Source: JANQIV01 sp050117315 (lineage in GTDB: Bacteria; Bacteroidota; Ignavibacteria; Ignavibacteriales; Melioribacteraceae). From it: a DNA stretch of 64,000 bases. Below are positions 37,362 to 46,710 of the stretch, in pieces. The stretch lies in assembly GCA_050117315.1 (NCBI GenBank), contig JASFMY010000007.1, positions 1-64,000 of the forward strand, in the 5' to 3' direction. The notes beneath the pieces are model-generated. The model was not told the origin of the DNA. It did no database searches and saw only the letters and a program-made list of their open reading frames with translations. The stretch's first letter is position 1; each line of letters opens with the position of its first letter. Position numbers and translations under genes: made by a program.

Positions 37362-38750
37362 TTAACTTTTACCGGTAATGTAGTTTTCGAATTTGTTTAA
37401 TAAGTTTAATGACAATTTATTTGAAGCGATATAAAAAGCAAGCATTGGTACAAAACAAAAGAAAGCTCGTTTATAAGAATAGCTGATTACATTTTGCATA
37501 GAATCCCATGAATAATCAATTTGATAATAAAAGAATGTAAAAGTAAGCCATGAAAAAATTATTAAAAATAAAAGGGGTAACTGTTGCTTTTTGTAAATAT
37601 TAAAAATGTTAACCGCCACGGCACCAAAAAACAAATATAAAATAGCTCCGTAATAGTTGGTACTCAATAAAACATATTTAACACCGCCCCATAAATCTTT
37701 TAGCTTTTGGGAATCCCAGAATAAATGAGTAACGAGCAATTGTTGATTAGGCACCGCGGCTTTTATATTACGGACAGCCATAAAACTATACCACGTTACA
37801 AACGGCAGTAAAACCAACGTTCCGAATAAAATTAGGTCTTTATAATTTTTTTGTTTCAAACAAAAATAAAGCACTACAAGTCCGGCAACAAAATTAAACA
37901 CAATTCCGTCAGACCTTGTCCAAACATTTATTGCCAAAAAAACAGCCGACAAAATTAAATATTTTTTGTCGTTGCTCGATATCCATATCCACAAAGCTAT
38001 ATAACCTAACCCTACAAAAACTGCTTGCGGTAAATTAATTAATGAAAGAGCTGCATGGGAAGTCATCTCAGGTGTTATTATTGTTAAAAAGACAATAATA
38101 GCAGCACCGGTTTTGGTGTTATACTTTTTCGAAAGAAAGTAGAGTGATATAAAAAAGAATACGAAAAATAGTGTAATCATTACTTTGGGCAGTTCAAGCC
38201 CGTTCATATATGCAATTGCAAAACTTCCCGCAACCATTGGCGGGTAAATTATCCTGTGTGCAGAGCCGGTTATTGCCATACCTGTCTCATCGAAGAGACT
38301 ATTATTAATAGTTCCTTCGGCTGCTGTAACCTTGCCCATTAAATCGTACCCGGCAATACTGTCAAAAGCAAAAGTGGGCCAATATAAATTTTTAGCACTT
38401 ATTCCATATGCTATATAAGCTGAAATAAGAATTAAACCGAGCCAAACAAAGTTGTAGTTTCTTAAATTTACTTTTGAGAGGTTCGCTTTCTTAATTTGGT
38501 TGAAAGATTCTGCAATAGGTTTAATGTTTTTTATATTCAGAATAACTGTTAAAAGCAGAGAAATAATTATTAAAGCAACAGCAGAAGTACGGATGCCGAG
38601 TATACTCAAAATTAAAATGAAAAACGTATTCAGAGGAATTCCAACCAGTAATGAGTAACCTATTTTCTCCCCTCTTGAAAAATCTTTTGAAATAAGATTA
38701 ACAACGGAAAGGCCTAATAAAAAGAAAATAACTATACTTAGAATAAACAT
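37362..38750 (-). CDS. Polytopic membrane protein, likely GT-C type
   Basis: The 462-residue protein has about 11-12 membrane helices and a periplasmic loop early after the third or fourth helix (about 112-160, NLYWPTFAFDSIAGYDLMGK), where GT-C enzymes place their acidic active site. No recognised Pfam-style motif is certain by eye. Its position between a lipid-sugar GT2 and a small anchored protein supports sugar transfer from a polyprenyl carrier. The target is unknown. Confidence 0.65.
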   Translation of the reverse strand: MFILSIVIFFLLGLSVVNLISKDFSRGEKIGYSLLVGIPLNTFFILILSILGIRTSAVALIIISLLLTVILNIKNIKPIAESFNQIKKANLSKVNLRNYNFVWLGLILISAYIAYGISAKNLYWPTFAFDSIAGYDLMGKVTAAEGTINNSLFDETGMAITGSAHRIIYPPMVAGSFAIAYMNGLELPKVMITLFFVFFFISLYFLSKKYNTKTGAAIIVFLTIITPEMTSHAALSLINLPQAVFVGLGYIALWIWISSNDKKYLILSAVFLAINVWTRSDGIVFNFVAGLVVLYFCLKQKNYKDLILFGTLVLLPFVTWYSFMAVRNIKAAVPNQQLLVTHLFWDSQKLKDLWGGVKYVLLSTNYYGAILYLFFGAVAVNIFNIYKKQQLPLLFLIIFSWLTFTFFYYQIDYSWDSMQNVISYSYKRAFFCFVPMLAFYIASNKLSLNLLNKFENYITGKS

Positions 38751-38753
38751 GTT

Positions 38754-39305
38754 TTATTTAATTTTTGTCGGTAGTAAAAAGTATTCATTTGATCTATCGG
38801 CAGGGTACGATACTTTATCGTATCCCCAATATTCAAACACGGCAATAAAATCGAACCTTTCAAGATTCGACGTATCCGGTAACTCGTTGAAATATTCAAC
38901 TTCTCTCGGGTAAAGGGCGTAAGTTATCCACGCTTTATTATGCAGCCTTTTAAATTTTCTTTTGCTATTAATTAATAGATCCCTTGGCGGAAATACAATT
39001 GAAGAAGAATCGCTCGTGTTATTCTTTAGAAAATTTACGAATGCAGCATCCGGTCGTTCTTTAATTTCAAATTTTTGATCTCTTGTTAAATCAGGGTATT
39101 GTTCGATGGTTCCCAGATTACCTTTAATTAATCCGCTCCATAACCAGTTATAGCCGGGAACTTTTGAATAAAGTATGTAGACTATTACGGCAAATAAGGC
39201 AAATGAAAGTAAGTTACGTATTATAATTTTGGATAATACGCTTTCTTCTTTTTTGCTTTTATCCTTAACTTGTTTTTTTGTTTTGTGCTTTTTCTGCTTT
39301 TTCAA
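38754..39305 (-). CDS. Single-pass membrane protein, unknown
   Basis: The 183-residue product has a Lys-rich N-terminus, one membrane helix (about 31-46, LLSFALFAVIVYILY) and an extracytoplasmic domain with SSSIVFPPRDLLI and FDFIAVFEYWGYDKV. The family is not recognised. It is the first gene of the minus-strand trio, 3 bases before the membrane protein gene, so it is probably an accessory subunit of that system. Confidence 0.6.
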   Translation of the reverse strand: MKKQKKHKTKKQVKDKSKKEESVLSKIIIRNLLSFALFAVIVYILYSKVPGYNWLWSGLIKGNLGTIEQYPDLTRDQKFEIKERPDAAFVNFLKNNTSDSSSIVFPPRDLLINSKRKFKRLHNKAWITYALYPREVEYFNELPDTSNLERFDFIAVFEYWGYDKVSYPADRSNEYFLLPTKIK

Positions 39306-39441
39306 AATTGATTTTTAATTGAGTTGAATTTTTTCAGAAATTAAGATAACATCTATATCACAAAAAAAATAATTATTTTATGAATAATTACATATCTTTA
39401 AATGATTTTCCAATCAATATTATTTAAATAGCGGGGTAAAA

Positions 39442-40065
39442 ATGTTGAAATATGTATTAATCTTTTCACTTTGTATTGCTTTTTTTGCATGCAGTAATGA
39501 TAAGAAAGATGAAACCTCAAATCAAGAAACAAACAAAACAGGTGATCCATTGGAAGAACTATTAAAACTTGATGACAGTGAAATGCTGGTTGCAACGATT
39601 AAAACAAACAAAGGAACTATGGAATTAGAATTATTCTCCGGGGAAGCGCCGAAAACAGTAAGAAACTTCTGCGGCTTAGCTCAAAAAAATTATTACGACG
39701 GGGTAACTTTTCACAGGGTTATAGATGGTTTTATGATTCAAGGCGGTGACCCGACAGGTACCGGAAGTGGCGGCGAAAGTATTTACGGGGCAAAATTTGA
39801 AGATGAATTCAGCATGAACTTAAAGCATGATTCCCCCGGCGTTCTATCTATGGCTAATGCAGGCCCAAATACAAACGGAAGCCAGTTTTTTATTACGTTG
39901 GTGCCTACACCCTGGTTAAACGGCAAACACTCGGTATTCGGAAAAATTATAAACGGAATGGACGTATTGCAGACAATCGGGAAAGTACCTACCTCAAAAC
40001 CTTTGGATAAACCTATTAAAGATGTGGTAATGGAAGACGTTACTGTTGAAAAAAGAAAAAAATAA
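39442..40065 (+). CDS. Cyclophilin-type peptidyl-prolyl isomerase, lipoprotein
   Basis: The 207-residue product has a lipoprotein-like leader with C17 (IAFFACSN). The cyclophilin fold has FHRVIDGFMIQGGD, MANAGPNTNGSQFFITL and WLNGKHSVFGKI. It catalyses proline isomerisation in the periplasm as a folding aid. The transporter gene follows 10 bases later. Confidence 0.93.
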   Translation: MLKYVLIFSLCIAFFACSNDKKDETSNQETNKTGDPLEELLKLDDSEMLVATIKTNKGTMELELFSGEAPKTVRNFCGLAQKNYYDGVTFHRVIDGFMIQGGDPTGTGSGGESIYGAKFEDEFSMNLKHDSPGVLSMANAGPNTNGSQFFITLVPTPWLNGKHSVFGKIINGMDVLQTIGKVPTSKPLDKPIKDVVMEDVTVEKRKK

Positions 40066-40075
40066 TCATCGTTGA

Positions 40076-41542
40076 ATGAAACAATCCGAGTTTTTTACAT
40101 CCAGGTGGGGATTGATAATCTCCACTCTGGGAATTGCAATTGGAACCGGGAATATCTGGCGCTTTTCCAGAATTGTTGCACAAAACGGCGGCGGTTCTTT
40201 TTTAATTCCCTGGGCAATATTCCTTTTAATCTGGTCGGTACCTTTAATCATTGCAGAATTCGCAATCGGGAAATCAACACGGTTCGGGCCTATCGGTGCA
40301 ATTGCTAAAACTGCCGGGAGAAGATTTGGATGGATGGGCGCTTTTATTGCTTTCGTTTCAACTGCAATTATGTTTTATTATTCGGTAGTTACAGGCTGGT
40401 GCATAAGGTATTTTGTTTCAGCCCTCAGCGGCGATTTGTTCAATACTGCAGATCATCTTAGATACTGGAATGAATTTTCGGGAAGTTTGCAACCTGTTGT
40501 TTATCATTTCCTTGCAATGGCAATCGGTGCTTTTATAATTTATAAAGGTGTAGTTAAAGGGATAGAAAAAGCAAATAAATTCCTGGTTTCTTCACTTGTT
40601 GTAATTTTGTTTTTACTACTGTTCAGGGCTGTAACTTTACCGGGTGCAATTGAAGGGATTAAATATTTCTTTACGCCGAAAATTGATTTCCTTGTGGACT
40701 ACAAGGTATGGCTGAATGCTTTAACCCAAAATGCCTGGGATACTGGTGCCGGCTGGGGATTAATTTTAACATACGCAATTTACATGCGTAAAAGGGAAGA
40801 CATCTCTATAAATGCTGCATTAATCGGATTCGGTAATAATTCCATTTCATTAATAGCCGGAATAACAATTTTCTCAACAGTCTTTTCGTTGAGCTCGGTT
40901 GATGCCATGAACCAGATTACACAGTCAGGCCCGGCAAATACGGGATTAACATTTATTTATTTACCGCTGCTGTTTTCCAAAATTTCTTCTTATGAAATTA
41001 TTAATATTTTTTTCGCGTCGATTTTCTTTGTTGCTTTATCATTTGCAGCATTTTCTTCTTTAATTTCCTTAATGGAATTAACTACTAGGACAATCATAGA
41101 TTTCGGAGTTATCAGGAAAAAAGCAATTTTAATTGTAAGTGCTTGCGGTTTTTTATTCGGTATTCCTTCGGCACTGGATTTAAAGATTTTTACAAACCAG
41201 GATTGGGTTTGGGGTGTAGGCTTAATTTTGAACGGAGCGTTTATTTCGTTCTCAATTATAAAGTACGGTGCCGATAAATTTAGAAGGGAAATAATAAACG
41301 GTTTTGGCTCGGACGTAAAAATCGGGAAGTGGTACAACGTAATTATTAAATATTTTATTCCTGTTCAGGCAATGTTTTTGTTAGGCTGGTGGCTGATTTC
41401 TTCGGTTTCCTGGGACCCGGATTGGTGGAATCCTTTTCATGCAGAAAATGCGGGAACATGTATTTTCCAGTGGGGATTAATTTTAGGCACATTTATTATT
41501 TTTAATAAATTTATAGTAAACAAAACATTAGGCAGTCAATGA
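40076..41542 (+). CDS. NSS-family sodium-dependent transporter
   Basis: The 488-residue membrane protein has about 11-12 helices and the unwound TM1 signature GIAIGTGNIWRFSRIVAQNGG. NSS proteins import amino acids or related compounds with sodium. A small MetS-like subunit gene overlaps its stop codon, as in two-component methionine/alanine transporters of MetPS type. The substrate is inferred, not shown. Confidence 0.92.
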   Translation: MKQSEFFTSRWGLIISTLGIAIGTGNIWRFSRIVAQNGGGSFLIPWAIFLLIWSVPLIIAEFAIGKSTRFGPIGAIAKTAGRRFGWMGAFIAFVSTAIMFYYSVVTGWCIRYFVSALSGDLFNTADHLRYWNEFSGSLQPVVYHFLAMAIGAFIIYKGVVKGIEKANKFLVSSLVVILFLLLFRAVTLPGAIEGIKYFFTPKIDFLVDYKVWLNALTQNAWDTGAGWGLILTYAIYMRKREDISINAALIGFGNNSISLIAGITIFSTVFSLSSVDAMNQITQSGPANTGLTFIYLPLLFSKISSYEIINIFFASIFFVALSFAAFSSLISLMELTTRTIIDFGVIRKKAILIVSACGFLFGIPSALDLKIFTNQDWVWGVGLILNGAFISFSIIKYGADKFRREIINGFGSDVKIGKWYNVIIKYFIPVQAMFLLGWWLISSVSWDPDWWNPFHAENAGTCIFQWGLILGTFIIFNKFIVNKTLGSQ

Positions 41543-41685
41543 GCACTGTGACTATTTTTACATTGTTGGTTGTAGGCGGATTAGTTTGGGGAGGCTTTAT
41601 TTTCTTCCTGGTTTCCGCAATAAAATTTGAAAACAATAAAAGAAACTATGAGCAAGAACAGACCTCAAGTTCCGTCGATTTATGA
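41539..41685 (+). CDS. MetS-like small subunit of NSS transporter
   Basis: A 48-residue frame starts with ATG overlapping the transporter's stop (ATGA at 41539-41542). It encodes one membrane helix, with MSTVTIFTLLVVGGLVWGGF followed by a charged tail (KFENNKRNYEQEQ). Small one-helix subunits of this kind accompany NSS transporters and are needed for activity in MetPS. Its last 38 bases overlap the start of holA. Confidence 0.8.
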   Translation: MSTVTIFTLLVVGGLVWGGFIFFLVSAIKFENNKRNYEQEQTSSSVDL

Positions 41686-42664
41686 TATAACAAAGTATCT
41701 CAAGAATGATAATTTTCTGTCGATTTATTTTTTATGCGGAGAAGATTTTTATTCTATTGATAAAGCCGTAAAATTAATTCAAAAATCGGTGGAGCATTTA
41801 ATTGCATCGGATTTTGATAGGGAAGTTATTTCGGCTGAAAAAAAACAATCAATTAACTCTGTAATTGATATTGCCTCAGCTTTCCCGTTTGGGGGAGAAA
41901 AAAAAATTTTGGTATTAAAAAACTTTGAAAATATTTCCGATAAAAAAGCTTTTGAAAATTATGCGAAAAATCCTGCTGAACACACAATTTTGGTTATTTC
42001 TTATTATTCAAAAGTAAATGATTTCTCAAAAGAACCGTTTAATTCTTTGTTGAAGAAAAACTACTTGTTTGAAGCAAAAGAATTGAGAGGTGAAGAATGG
42101 GTAAATTGGCTGGTAAGATTAGCCGAAAGAGAAGGAATAAAACTTAAGCATCAACATGCTAAAACAATAATTGATATTGTGGGGGAAGATAAAGCCCTGC
42201 TGGAAAATCAAATCGCCAAGTTCAGCAACTTTCTCAACGAAGGCGAAAGCATAACCGACGAAGTAATTAACAAATTAGCTTCGGCTACAAAAGAGAACAA
42301 TATTTTCCAGTTGCTTGATGAACTGGGCAAAAGGAACAAATCCGGTGCGCTTGATATCTCGTTTAATTTATTGTCAAATGGCATAGAACCGGTTTTTATT
42401 TTATCCATGTTAACAAAGTATATTACAACAATTTCCCATATTTTTGATTTGACTAAAAGGAAAGTATCAGATAATGAAGGAGCAAAATCTGCCGGGGTTT
42501 CCTATTATTATTATTTGAACTGTAAAAAAGCACGTTATTTTTTATCGAAAGACAGGCTGCTTAATGCATCGCGCGCATTGCTTGACGCAGATTTATCGAT
42601 TAAAACAAGCAACGCAGATAAATATACGGTATTAACCATTTTAATTAGCGAAATGCTTCAATAA
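41648..42664 (+). CDS. holA: DNA polymerase III delta subunit
   Basis: The 338-residue protein starts with MSKNRPQVPSIYDITKYL. It has the delta-subunit core: SIYFLCGEDFYSIDKAV, KILVLKNFENI and NNIFQLLDELGKRNKSGAL. It opens the sliding clamp in the clamp loader. The ATG at 41648 is preferred to an upstream TTG and overlaps the MetS-like frame. This gene order is unusual but consistent. Confidence 0.9.
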   Translation: MSKNRPQVPSIYDITKYLKNDNFLSIYFLCGEDFYSIDKAVKLIQKSVEHLIASDFDREVISAEKKQSINSVIDIASAFPFGGEKKILVLKNFENISDKKAFENYAKNPAEHTILVISYYSKVNDFSKEPFNSLLKKNYLFEAKELRGEEWVNWLVRLAEREGIKLKHQHAKTIIDIVGEDKALLENQIAKFSNFLNEGESITDEVINKLASATKENNIFQLLDELGKRNKSGALDISFNLLSNGIEPVFILSMLTKYITTISHIFDLTKRKVSDNEGAKSAGVSYYYYLNCKKARYFLSKDRLLNASRALLDADLSIKTSNADKYTVLTILISEMLQ

Positions 42665-42707
42665 ATGAAAAAATGTTTTTATTTTGATTTCATTATTAAT
42701 TCTTTTT

Positions 42708-42736
42708 GAAACTTTTTCAAAATTAAACAAGTATAA
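42708..42736 (+). promoter_or_regulatory. ECF-type promoter of the sigma gene
   Basis: GAAACTT (42708-42714), 16 bases, then GTATAA (42731-42736) matches the common form of RpoE-like promoters (GAACTT-N16-TCTGA-like). It lies directly before an ECF sigma gene, so autoregulation is likely. The start site would fall about at the start codon, leaving almost no leader. Confidence 0.55.
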
Positions 42737-42742
42737 ATCCCA

Positions 42743-43327
42743 TTGGTAAAAAGACTAAGCGACCTTACTGACGAACAATTGATTAAAGAGTTTCAGGACA
42801 ACGATACTCTTGAAGCTTATGAATTACTGGTCAAGCGGTATAAAGACCCGCTCACAAATTTTGTTTTTAGATTTGTTGGCGATAAAGATACAAGTATCGA
42901 CATAGTACAGGATACTATGATTAAGTTTTATTTGAACAAGAACTCTTATAAGTCCTTTGCTAAGTTCTCTACATGGATTTACACTATTGCAGGAAATCTT
43001 GCTAAAAATGAATTGAAGCGTAAAAGAAGACGCACAATCTATTCATTAAACCAGCAGGATGATGACGAAAAAACGCTACAGATTGAAGATAAAAAATTTG
43101 TGGCTCCTGATAGATCGGCGGATAATTCTATTAAAGGAGAATTTGTTCAGAAAGCTTTATTAAAAGTTAAGCCGGTTTATAGAGAAGTAGTTATTTTGCG
43201 AGATATTGAAGGATTATCTTATGAAGAAATTTCAGAAATTACCGGGCTTTCAATAGGTACTGTAAAATCAAGAATAAATAGGGGGAGAACTCAACTTCAA
43301 AAATTATTAAAAGATATATATAATTAG
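42743..43327 (+). CDS. ECF RNA polymerase sigma factor
   Basis: The 194-residue protein has region 2 (DIVQDTMIKFYLNKN, FSTWIYTIAGNLAKNELKR) and region 4 (YREVVILRDIEGLSYEEISE, IGTVKSRINRGR). It directs RNA polymerase to envelope- or stress-type promoters. Its start is TTG at 42743, since the conserved N-terminus LSDLTDEQLIKEF begins right there and no better start is near. The next gene is a likely anti-sigma factor, 11 bases on. Confidence 0.9.
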   Translation: MVKRLSDLTDEQLIKEFQDNDTLEAYELLVKRYKDPLTNFVFRFVGDKDTSIDIVQDTMIKFYLNKNSYKSFAKFSTWIYTIAGNLAKNELKRKRRRTIYSLNQQDDDEKTLQIEDKKFVAPDRSADNSIKGEFVQKALLKVKPVYREVVILRDIEGLSYEEISEITGLSIGTVKSRINRGRTQLQKLLKDIYN

Positions 43328-43338
43328 GTGGTATGCTT

Positions 43339-44016
43339 ATGGGAAAAGACATCTACAATTTTAATAAGGAAGAAGGTTTTGAAGAACTCAGGAAAACACT
43401 TTCCGAGTTGCCGCGTGTTAATACACCGGATAATTTTGAATTTAACCTTCTTACAAGAATTCAAAACAAACAGTTTGATCTTAAGAATAAAGAAGAAAAA
43501 GTAGGATGGTCGTGGATTTATGCCCCTGCTACTGCGCTCGTAATGTCTGCTGTTTTATTATTTTTTGTTTTTAGTGGTGAAAGTGATAACGTGGATAATC
43601 CTCTATTAGAAGATCCGCTACCCAAAACTGAATTAATTGGTGAGGCTCAATCAGGCTTATTCGGTAATATTCAATCAAAAAAATTATTATCTAAAAACTC
43701 CGCAGTTGAGAAAAGTTCCTCAGAATCTAAAGAAAATTATGTTGTTGTTCTGCAGCCGAATGATGTTGTAGTACAGGAAAAAGTGAACTATCCTTTTAAT
43801 GAAAACTCTTCGGTAGATTTAGATAATATGCTTGGCAACAGTAACCCAAGTTCTTTAAGAACTGTAGGAACTGCAGGTCGAAATAGAGACAATGTAGAAT
43901 ATTTTGAATTTGATGGGTTTTACACGAGGATTGAAAATAATAATGAAGCTTTATTAAAAGAAAAAGCGCGAATTGATTCTTTGAAGAGTTTAGCAAAGGA
44001 ACCTGCAAATAAGTAA
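43339..44016 (+). CDS. Putative membrane anti-sigma factor
   Basis: The 225-residue product starts at 43339, where AGGTGG is 7 bases away; the ATG at 43333 is too near. Residues about 1-50 are soluble and would face the cytoplasm, one membrane segment follows (about 55-73, IYAPATALVMSAVLLFFVF), and the rest is extracytoplasmic and low-complexity. It follows an ECF sigma gene, the usual anti-sigma position. No zinc-binding HxxxCxxC motif was seen, so the binding mode is unclear. Confidence 0.6.
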   Translation: MGKDIYNFNKEEGFEELRKTLSELPRVNTPDNFEFNLLTRIQNKQFDLKNKEEKVGWSWIYAPATALVMSAVLLFFVFSGESDNVDNPLLEDPLPKTELIGEAQSGLFGNIQSKKLLSKNSAVEKSSSESKENYVVVLQPNDVVVQEKVNYPFNENSSVDLDNMLGNSNPSSLRTVGTAGRNRDNVEYFEFDGFYTRIENNNEALLKEKARIDSLKSLAKEPANK

Positions 44017-44022
44017 AATTAT

Positions 44023-44051
44023 TTGTGATTTTAGAATAATTTTGCTATAAT
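44023..44051 (+). promoter_or_regulatory. Sigma-70-type promoter of rpmE2
   Basis: TTGTGA (44023-44028), 17 bases, then a perfect TATAAT (44046-44051) lies 32 bases before the L31 start. The -35 box matches the consensus in four of six bases. Confidence 0.6.
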
Positions 44052-44082
44052 TCTTTTCTAAATTTTTGAGGATTTTATTAAA

Positions 44083-44337
44083 ATGAAAAAAGGAATTCAT
44101 CCTAAATATAGACCTGTTGTGTTTCAAGATGTATCGGTTAATTTTTCATTTCTGACCAAGTCTTCCGTGGATACGAAAGATACGATTGTATGGGAAGATG
44201 GTAAAGAATATCCTTTGGTAAAATTAGAAATTTCAAGTCAGTCTCATCCGTTTTTCACAGGAAAACAGAAAATCGTGGATTCAGCCGGTAGAGTTGAAAG
44301 GTTTAATAGAAAGTACGGTATTAAGTCAAAAAGCTAA
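44083..44337 (+). CDS. rpmE2: 50S ribosomal protein L31 type B
   Basis: The 84-residue protein begins MKKGIHPKYRPVVFQD and ends with VERFNRKYG. It contains no cysteine, so it is the zinc-independent type B form, which in many bacteria serves under zinc limitation. It has its own promoter and a terminator at 44351, so it is a single-gene unit. Confidence 0.95.
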   Translation: MKKGIHPKYRPVVFQDVSVNFSFLTKSSVDTKDTIVWEDGKEYPLVKLEISSQSHPFFTGKQKIVDSAGRVERFNRKYGIKSKS

Positions 44338-44350
44338 AAAAAATTTTTCA

Positions 44351-44375
44351 AGTCCGGTATGAGCCGGACTTTTTG
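44351..44375 (+). terminator. Rho-independent terminator after rpmE2
   Basis: AGTCCGG (44351-44357) and CCGGACT (44364-44370) form a 7-bp stem with a six-base loop and a T-run. The same stem recurs at 59067, after another single-gene unit. Confidence 0.85.
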
Positions 44376-44482
44376 TTTTAGATTACTTCATATTCCATCC
44401 CTTTCAAAATATAATTTAATATAAGTATAAGTTTTTTTTTATCTTTAATGCTGTTTTTGATGCAATTATTTTGTGAGTGAAA

Positions 44483-45850
44483 ATGTCTGAGATAAAAGAA
44501 TATTCGGGGCTGAATTTGTATAAAGGTGTTAGAGGCATTGCCGTTAAATTATTGAATAGAATAGATAGAACGGATGCTTACTTAGATAAAATGCTCGAGA
44601 TTGAATTGAAAAATTCCAACCTCAACCGGGCCGATAAAGCATTGTTGTTTGAGATAGTTCACGGAGTAATTAGATGGCTTGGAAGAATAGACTGGATACT
44701 TATAGGTTTTTACAAAGGACAGTTTTCAAAATGTATCCCTAATGTAAAAAATGCAATGAGGGTGGCGCTTTATCAAGTCCTTTTTCTCGATAAAATACCT
44801 GAATTTGCTGCAGTAAATGAGGCCGTTGAATTTGTTAAAAAACTTCAAGGTGAAAAATCGGCAAACCTTACTAATGCCGTCCTAAGAAATATTATTAGGA
44901 ACAAAGAAGGAATAAGATATCCCAACAAGGAAGAAGATAATATTGGGTTTTTAAGCGCTTATTATTCCCACCCTACGTGGCTAGTAAAAAGATGGGCAAA
45001 AAGATTTGGTGAAGAATTTACCGAAGACCTTTTAATTGCGAATAATCAAAAACCCGTTTTGTCGCTGCGAATAAATAAACTGAAAACAAATAAAGAAGAA
45101 TTTGTTAAATTACTCAAAAAAGTAAAACTTAAGTTTACCTATTCCAAATATCATGATGAATTTGTAAGATTGAGTAACTTAACAAACATTCAGGACTGGG
45201 AGTATTTCACTAAAGGCTATTTCACTATTCAGGATGAGAGTACAGGGTTTTCCTGTAAGCTGCTGGATGTTAAACCGGGAATGAAAGTGCTGGACCTATG
45301 TGCTGCCCCGGGAGGCAAAACAGCAATGCTTGCAGATTTAATGAATAACGAGGGCGAAATCGTAGCGCTTGATAAATATGAAAGCCGTTTGAAAATATTA
45401 AAGAAAAATTTAGATAGATTAGGTGTAACAATCGTAAAAACTGTTGAAGTTGATGCAATGGATTATGCACCGGAAGAAGGACTGTTTGATAGAATTCTTG
45501 TTGATGCGCCATGTTCCGGCCTGGGTACGCTGACCAAAAAACCTGATATCAAATGGAAACGCGACATGGGTGAACTAAGAAAGTTGGCAGATTTGCAGTA
45601 TCAGCTTTTAAATAAAGCATCAACATTATTAAAAAAGGGTGGGATTGTAGTCTATAGTACCTGTACAATTGAACCTGATGAAAACAGTGAGGTAGTAGAA
45701 AGATTTTTAAATGATAACTCTGATTTTAAGTTGATATCTGCGGAAGGGATATTTAACGAAAGTTTATTAGATGAAAACAAATGTGTACAATCCTTGCCAA
45801 ACATTCATAAAATAGACGGCTCTTTTGCAGCAAAACTTATTAAAGAATAA
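44483..45850 (+). CDS. rsmB: 16S rRNA m5C967 methyltransferase RsmB
   Basis: The 455-residue protein has an N-terminal NusB-like RNA-binding domain (about 15-150) and a SAM-dependent methyltransferase with VLDLCAAPGGKTAML, the loop DAPCSGLGTL and catalytic STCTIEPDEN. It methylates C967 of 16S rRNA. The ATG at 44483 is preferred; GTG at 44477 would add two residues. Confidence 0.93.
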   Translation: MSEIKEYSGLNLYKGVRGIAVKLLNRIDRTDAYLDKMLEIELKNSNLNRADKALLFEIVHGVIRWLGRIDWILIGFYKGQFSKCIPNVKNAMRVALYQVLFLDKIPEFAAVNEAVEFVKKLQGEKSANLTNAVLRNIIRNKEGIRYPNKEEDNIGFLSAYYSHPTWLVKRWAKRFGEEFTEDLLIANNQKPVLSLRINKLKTNKEEFVKLLKKVKLKFTYSKYHDEFVRLSNLTNIQDWEYFTKGYFTIQDESTGFSCKLLDVKPGMKVLDLCAAPGGKTAMLADLMNNEGEIVALDKYESRLKILKKNLDRLGVTIVKTVEVDAMDYAPEEGLFDRILVDAPCSGLGTLTKKPDIKWKRDMGELRKLADLQYQLLNKASTLLKKGGIVVYSTCTIEPDENSEVVERFLNDNSDFKLISAEGIFNESLLDENKCVQSLPNIHKIDGSFAAKLIKE

Positions 45851-45864
45851 ATAAACAAATTCTT

Positions 45865-46710
45865 ATGTCATCAGAAACCCTAAAAAAATTTGCTAATGAA
45901 CTAAAAGCAGCTCGCGAAAAAGAAGGTCTTACACTATTAGAAGTTCACGATAAGACGAGAATTGATCGTAAAATTCTTACAGCAATTGAAGAAGGTAACT
46001 TTGAAATTCTCCCAGAAGTATATATCCGGGCGTTTATTAAAGAGTATGGAGCCTCAGTTGGATTAGACCCGAAAATGGTAATCAAAAATTATGATCTGGC
46101 AAAATCAGGCGAGATTAAAGACTTAAATGCAATTGAGGAAGATAGTGACGTTAAAGAAGAGCAAAAAGAAGTAAAAAAAGAATTTGATTCGGAAACTTAT
46201 ACAGCAACTACCAAAAGTGATCCAGGTTTTCAATTAAGCAAAAATGCCGTTATAGGTATTTCAACAGTAGGATTAGTTGTAATCGTATTAATTGTTTACT
46301 TTGTGTTTATTCAAAAAAGCGAGCCTGTTTTTATAACAGAGAATCCAATAGAAGAGGCTATCGAAGAAAACCAAAACCAGAGCAGGTTTGAAACAAAAAA
46401 CAAAGAGCCTGTTGCAGTAACAGGAGTTGACAGCCTTAATCTGACGGTATCTGCAAAGGATACTTCGTGGGTAAGAGTGTTGATTGATAATTCGAAAAGC
46501 GAAGAGTTTATTTTATACCCTGGCAGGAGAAAAGAATTAAAGGGTACCGATAGTTTTAACATTTTATTGGGCAATGCAGGCGGTGTTGAATTATTTCTAA
46601 ACGGAAATAATTTGAACTACCAGGGAAGAGTAGGCAGGGTTAGAAATGTTGTAGTTGATAAAAACGGGTTAAGACAATTAACGCCACAGCCTATCAAATC
46701 AGATGAATAA
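45865..46710 (+). CDS. RodZ-like HTH membrane protein
   Basis: The 281-residue protein has an N-terminal HTH_25 domain (about 10-80, LKAAREKEGLTLLEVHDKT), a membrane segment near 128-151 and a C-terminal DUF4115-like beta domain (LNLTVSAKDTSWVRVLID). RodZ links MreB to the cell wall in rods. The order with ligA is seen in relatives. The stop overlaps the ligA start by 8 bases. Confidence 0.85.
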   Translation: MSSETLKKFANELKAAREKEGLTLLEVHDKTRIDRKILTAIEEGNFEILPEVYIRAFIKEYGASVGLDPKMVIKNYDLAKSGEIKDLNAIEEDSDVKEEQKEVKKEFDSETYTATTKSDPGFQLSKNAVIGISTVGLVVIVLIVYFVFIQKSEPVFITENPIEEAIEENQNQSRFETKNKEPVAVTGVDSLNLTVSAKDTSWVRVLIDNSKSEEFILYPGRRKELKGTDSFNILLGNAGGVELFLNGNNLNYQGRVGRVRNVVVDKNGLRQLTPQPIKSDE

